Notes under the pieces: model-generated
Seen by the model: the letters and a program-made list of their open reading frames with translations, nothing else
What the model was told of the DNA's origin: nothing
Database searches by the model: none
Made by a program: the position numbers and the translations under genes
Shown here: positions 62,760-64,000 of the stretch, piece by piece
Position numbering within the stretch: position 1 is the first letter of the stretch
Layout: every line of letters begins with the position of its first letter
Origin: Rutstroemia sp. NJR-2017a BVV2
Lineage: Eukaryota > Ascomycota > Leotiomycetes > Helotiales > Rutstroemiaceae
Length of the DNA: 64,000 nucleotides
Assembly: GCA_002946415.1 (NCBI GenBank)
Contig: NJPS01000051.1
Coordinates: 360,001 to 424,000, forward strand
Reading direction: 5' to 3'

Positions 62760-64000
62760 ATGGAACACAGTCGCGCACTACAAGAATGGCAGAATCTGAA
62801 CTCTGCTCCACGTTCCGATATGGAGTTTATGTTTCTCCGTCGCCTTCAAGAGACCTATCCCCAACACATAGTCACACGCATCAATCCCGGAGAATGCGAT
62901 GTTATCGGTTTCGCCGACGCAGACCTAGCATCCGCCATCCGTGACGACAAGGCTGAAAACCACACGGTGGAGTCTTTCAGGGGACCGATATCTCGTCTCC
63001 AGGAAGAATCTGGAATACTTACGGAAGATATCAAGTTCGGCAGATGGTTGTATAAGTGGGATGAGACCGAATACATTGTCTATCAGATCAAGTACGAAGT
63101 TCCGTTTCGTCCTCCGCAACGGAGTGTCTATGTGCTTTCGCAGAAGGCCGTGAATGACGATGGCGAAGTTACGGAACATTATAACTCTCGTACCGATGCA
63201 CTTCTTCTCGCTGTCGGAAAGTGGTCTCGCGAGTTACATGACGAGATATACGTCTTCGATGATCAGGCTTGGGCAAAGGACAAGAAGTTATGGGAATCCG
63301 TGAAGAATTCGTCTTGGGACGATGTCATACTTAATCCAGCTATGAAACACAACCTCATCTCCGACGTCCAAGGGTTCTTCGATGCCCAATCTCTCTACAA
63401 GAAGCTTGCTGTCCCTTGGAAGCGGGGCATAATCCTCCACGGTGTGCCCGGAAACGGCAAAACAATCTCGATCAAAGCCCTCATCAACTCCCTGCACATC
63501 CGATCCCCCTCCGTTCCCAGTCTCTACGTCAAGAGTTTCGACGGCGACTGCCACGGCCCCAAATGGTCCATCCACGAAATCTTCAAACAAGCCCGAATGA
63601 TGGCCCCCTGTCTTCTAATCTTCGAAGACCTCGATAGTCTCGTAACCCCCAAGACGCGCTCCTACTTCCTCAACGAAGTCGACGGTCTGGAAGACAACGA
63701 CGGTATCCTCATGGTCGGCTCAACCAACTACCTCAGCAAGCTCGATCCGTCCATCTCCAAGCGACCTAGCCGCTTCGACCGGAAATACCACTTCAAGCTC
63801 CCGAGCGAAGAGGAGCGCAGAGCGTATTGTATGTTCTGGCGCGAAAAATTGCTCAATAACGATATGATTGAGTTCCCTGAGGACGTCTGCCCCATCATCG
63901 CGAAGTTGACTGAGGGGTTCAGTTTTGCTTATTTGAAGGAACTGTTCGTTATCTCTCTTCTTGGCATAGCCCGGAAAGCCGCGGAAACCAGCGAGGCTCG
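62760..64000 (+). CDS. AAA ATPase, 3' end beyond window
   Basis: At least 413 aa, open to the right edge with no intron in the visible part. It starts at MEHSRALQEWQNLNSAPRSD. The N-terminal 200 residues are a helical/beta region with GRWLYKWDETEYIVYQIKY, of a type seen in filamentous-fungal AAA proteins of unknown role. The AAA core has VPWKRGIILHGVPGNGKTIS (Walker A, with Asn in place of the usual Thr before GKT), CLLIFEDLDSLV (Walker B), ILMVGSTNYL (sensor 1) and KRPSRFDRKYHF (arginine-finger region). A C-terminal helical lid starts at FPEDVCPIIAKLTEGFSFAY. It hydrolyses ATP to remodel an unknown client. It differs from Bcs1 in lacking that family's N-terminal membrane segment. Cellular location is unknown. 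Confidence 0.9.
   Translation, partial: MEHSRALQEWQNLNSAPRSDMEFMFLRRLQETYPQHIVTRINPGECDVIGFADADLASAIRDDKAENHTVESFRGPISRLQEESGILTEDIKFGRWLYKWDETEYIVYQIKYEVPFRPPQRSVYVLSQKAVNDDGEVTEHYNSRTDALLLAVGKWSRELHDEIYVFDDQAWAKDKKLWESVKNSSWDDVILNPAMKHNLISDVQGFFDAQSLYKKLAVPWKRGIILHGVPGNGKTISIKALINSLHIRSPSVPSLYVKSFDGDCHGPKWSIHEIFKQARMMAPCLLIFEDLDSLVTPKTRSYFLNEVDGLEDNDGILMVGSTNYLSKLDPSISKRPSRFDRKYHFKLPSEEERRAYCMFWREKLLNNDMIEFPEDVCPIIAKLTEGFSFAYLKELFVISLLGIARKAAETSEA

Overview
The window reads as nuclear DNA of a filamentous ascomycete. Most genes carry 47-125 bp GT-AG introns with CTAAC/CTGAC-type branch sites. Two fungus-only Zn2Cys6 regulators are present, together with a fungal-type adenine deaminase, a Lhs1 chaperone and an Elg1 clamp unloader. 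Several products feel like Leotiomycetes (Sclerotiniaceae-like), but that placement is inference from general impression, not from a search. There is no sign of a prokaryote, plasmid, phage, CRISPR array or intact transposon.

Layout. 1-5125: an MFS efflux carrier (running off the left edge, minus) divergent from a Zn2Cys6 regulator; the shared spacer holds CGG/CCG inverted triplets and an 11-bp dyad. 5594-11895: a single-pass membrane protein, a small Cys/His-rich protein and a large uncharacterised protein. 12715-13782: adenine deaminase. 13783-20948: a 7.2-kb stretch with no supportable gene, in front of a second Zn2Cys6 regulator (20949-23363). 24662-27278: an uncharacterised multi-domain protein. 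28141-35377: a divergent pair, a Utp8-like ribosome-biogenesis protein and Elg1/ATAD5, around a 0.44-kb spacer with RRPE-, PAC- and MCB-like elements. 36050-45318: a cytochrome-b5-like (MAPR) membrane protein, ribosomal protein S25, a GPI-type cupredoxin protein, the Fanconi/kinetochore histone-fold protein Mhf2 (CENP-X) and a coiled-coil protein resembling the spindle-pole Cut12 family, all on the minus strand. 46997-48622: the mitochondrial ADP/ATP carrier, five exons. 50134-54112: a decayed gene copy, a minisatellite, an intact inverted paralogue, and a mitochondrial-looking protein. 54594-59398: Lhs1 (minus) divergent from a GNAT acetyltransferase. 62760-64000: an AAA ATPase running off the right edge.

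This is mostly housekeeping with no operon-like pathway logic. The only evident functional pair is the transporter with its neighbouring regulator. Elg1 and Mhf2 both act at replication forks, and both have MCB-like promoter elements.

The most unusual signal is compositional. At least eight genes on both strands switch abruptly from C-rich/pyrimidine-rich to G-rich/purine-rich on their own coding strand toward the 3' end. In two multi-exon genes the pattern resets after an intron, giving a sawtooth. Splice junctions given here were worked out by eye from reading-frame continuity and GT/AG signals. Where I give a total length, the spliced exon lengths sum to a whole number of codons.
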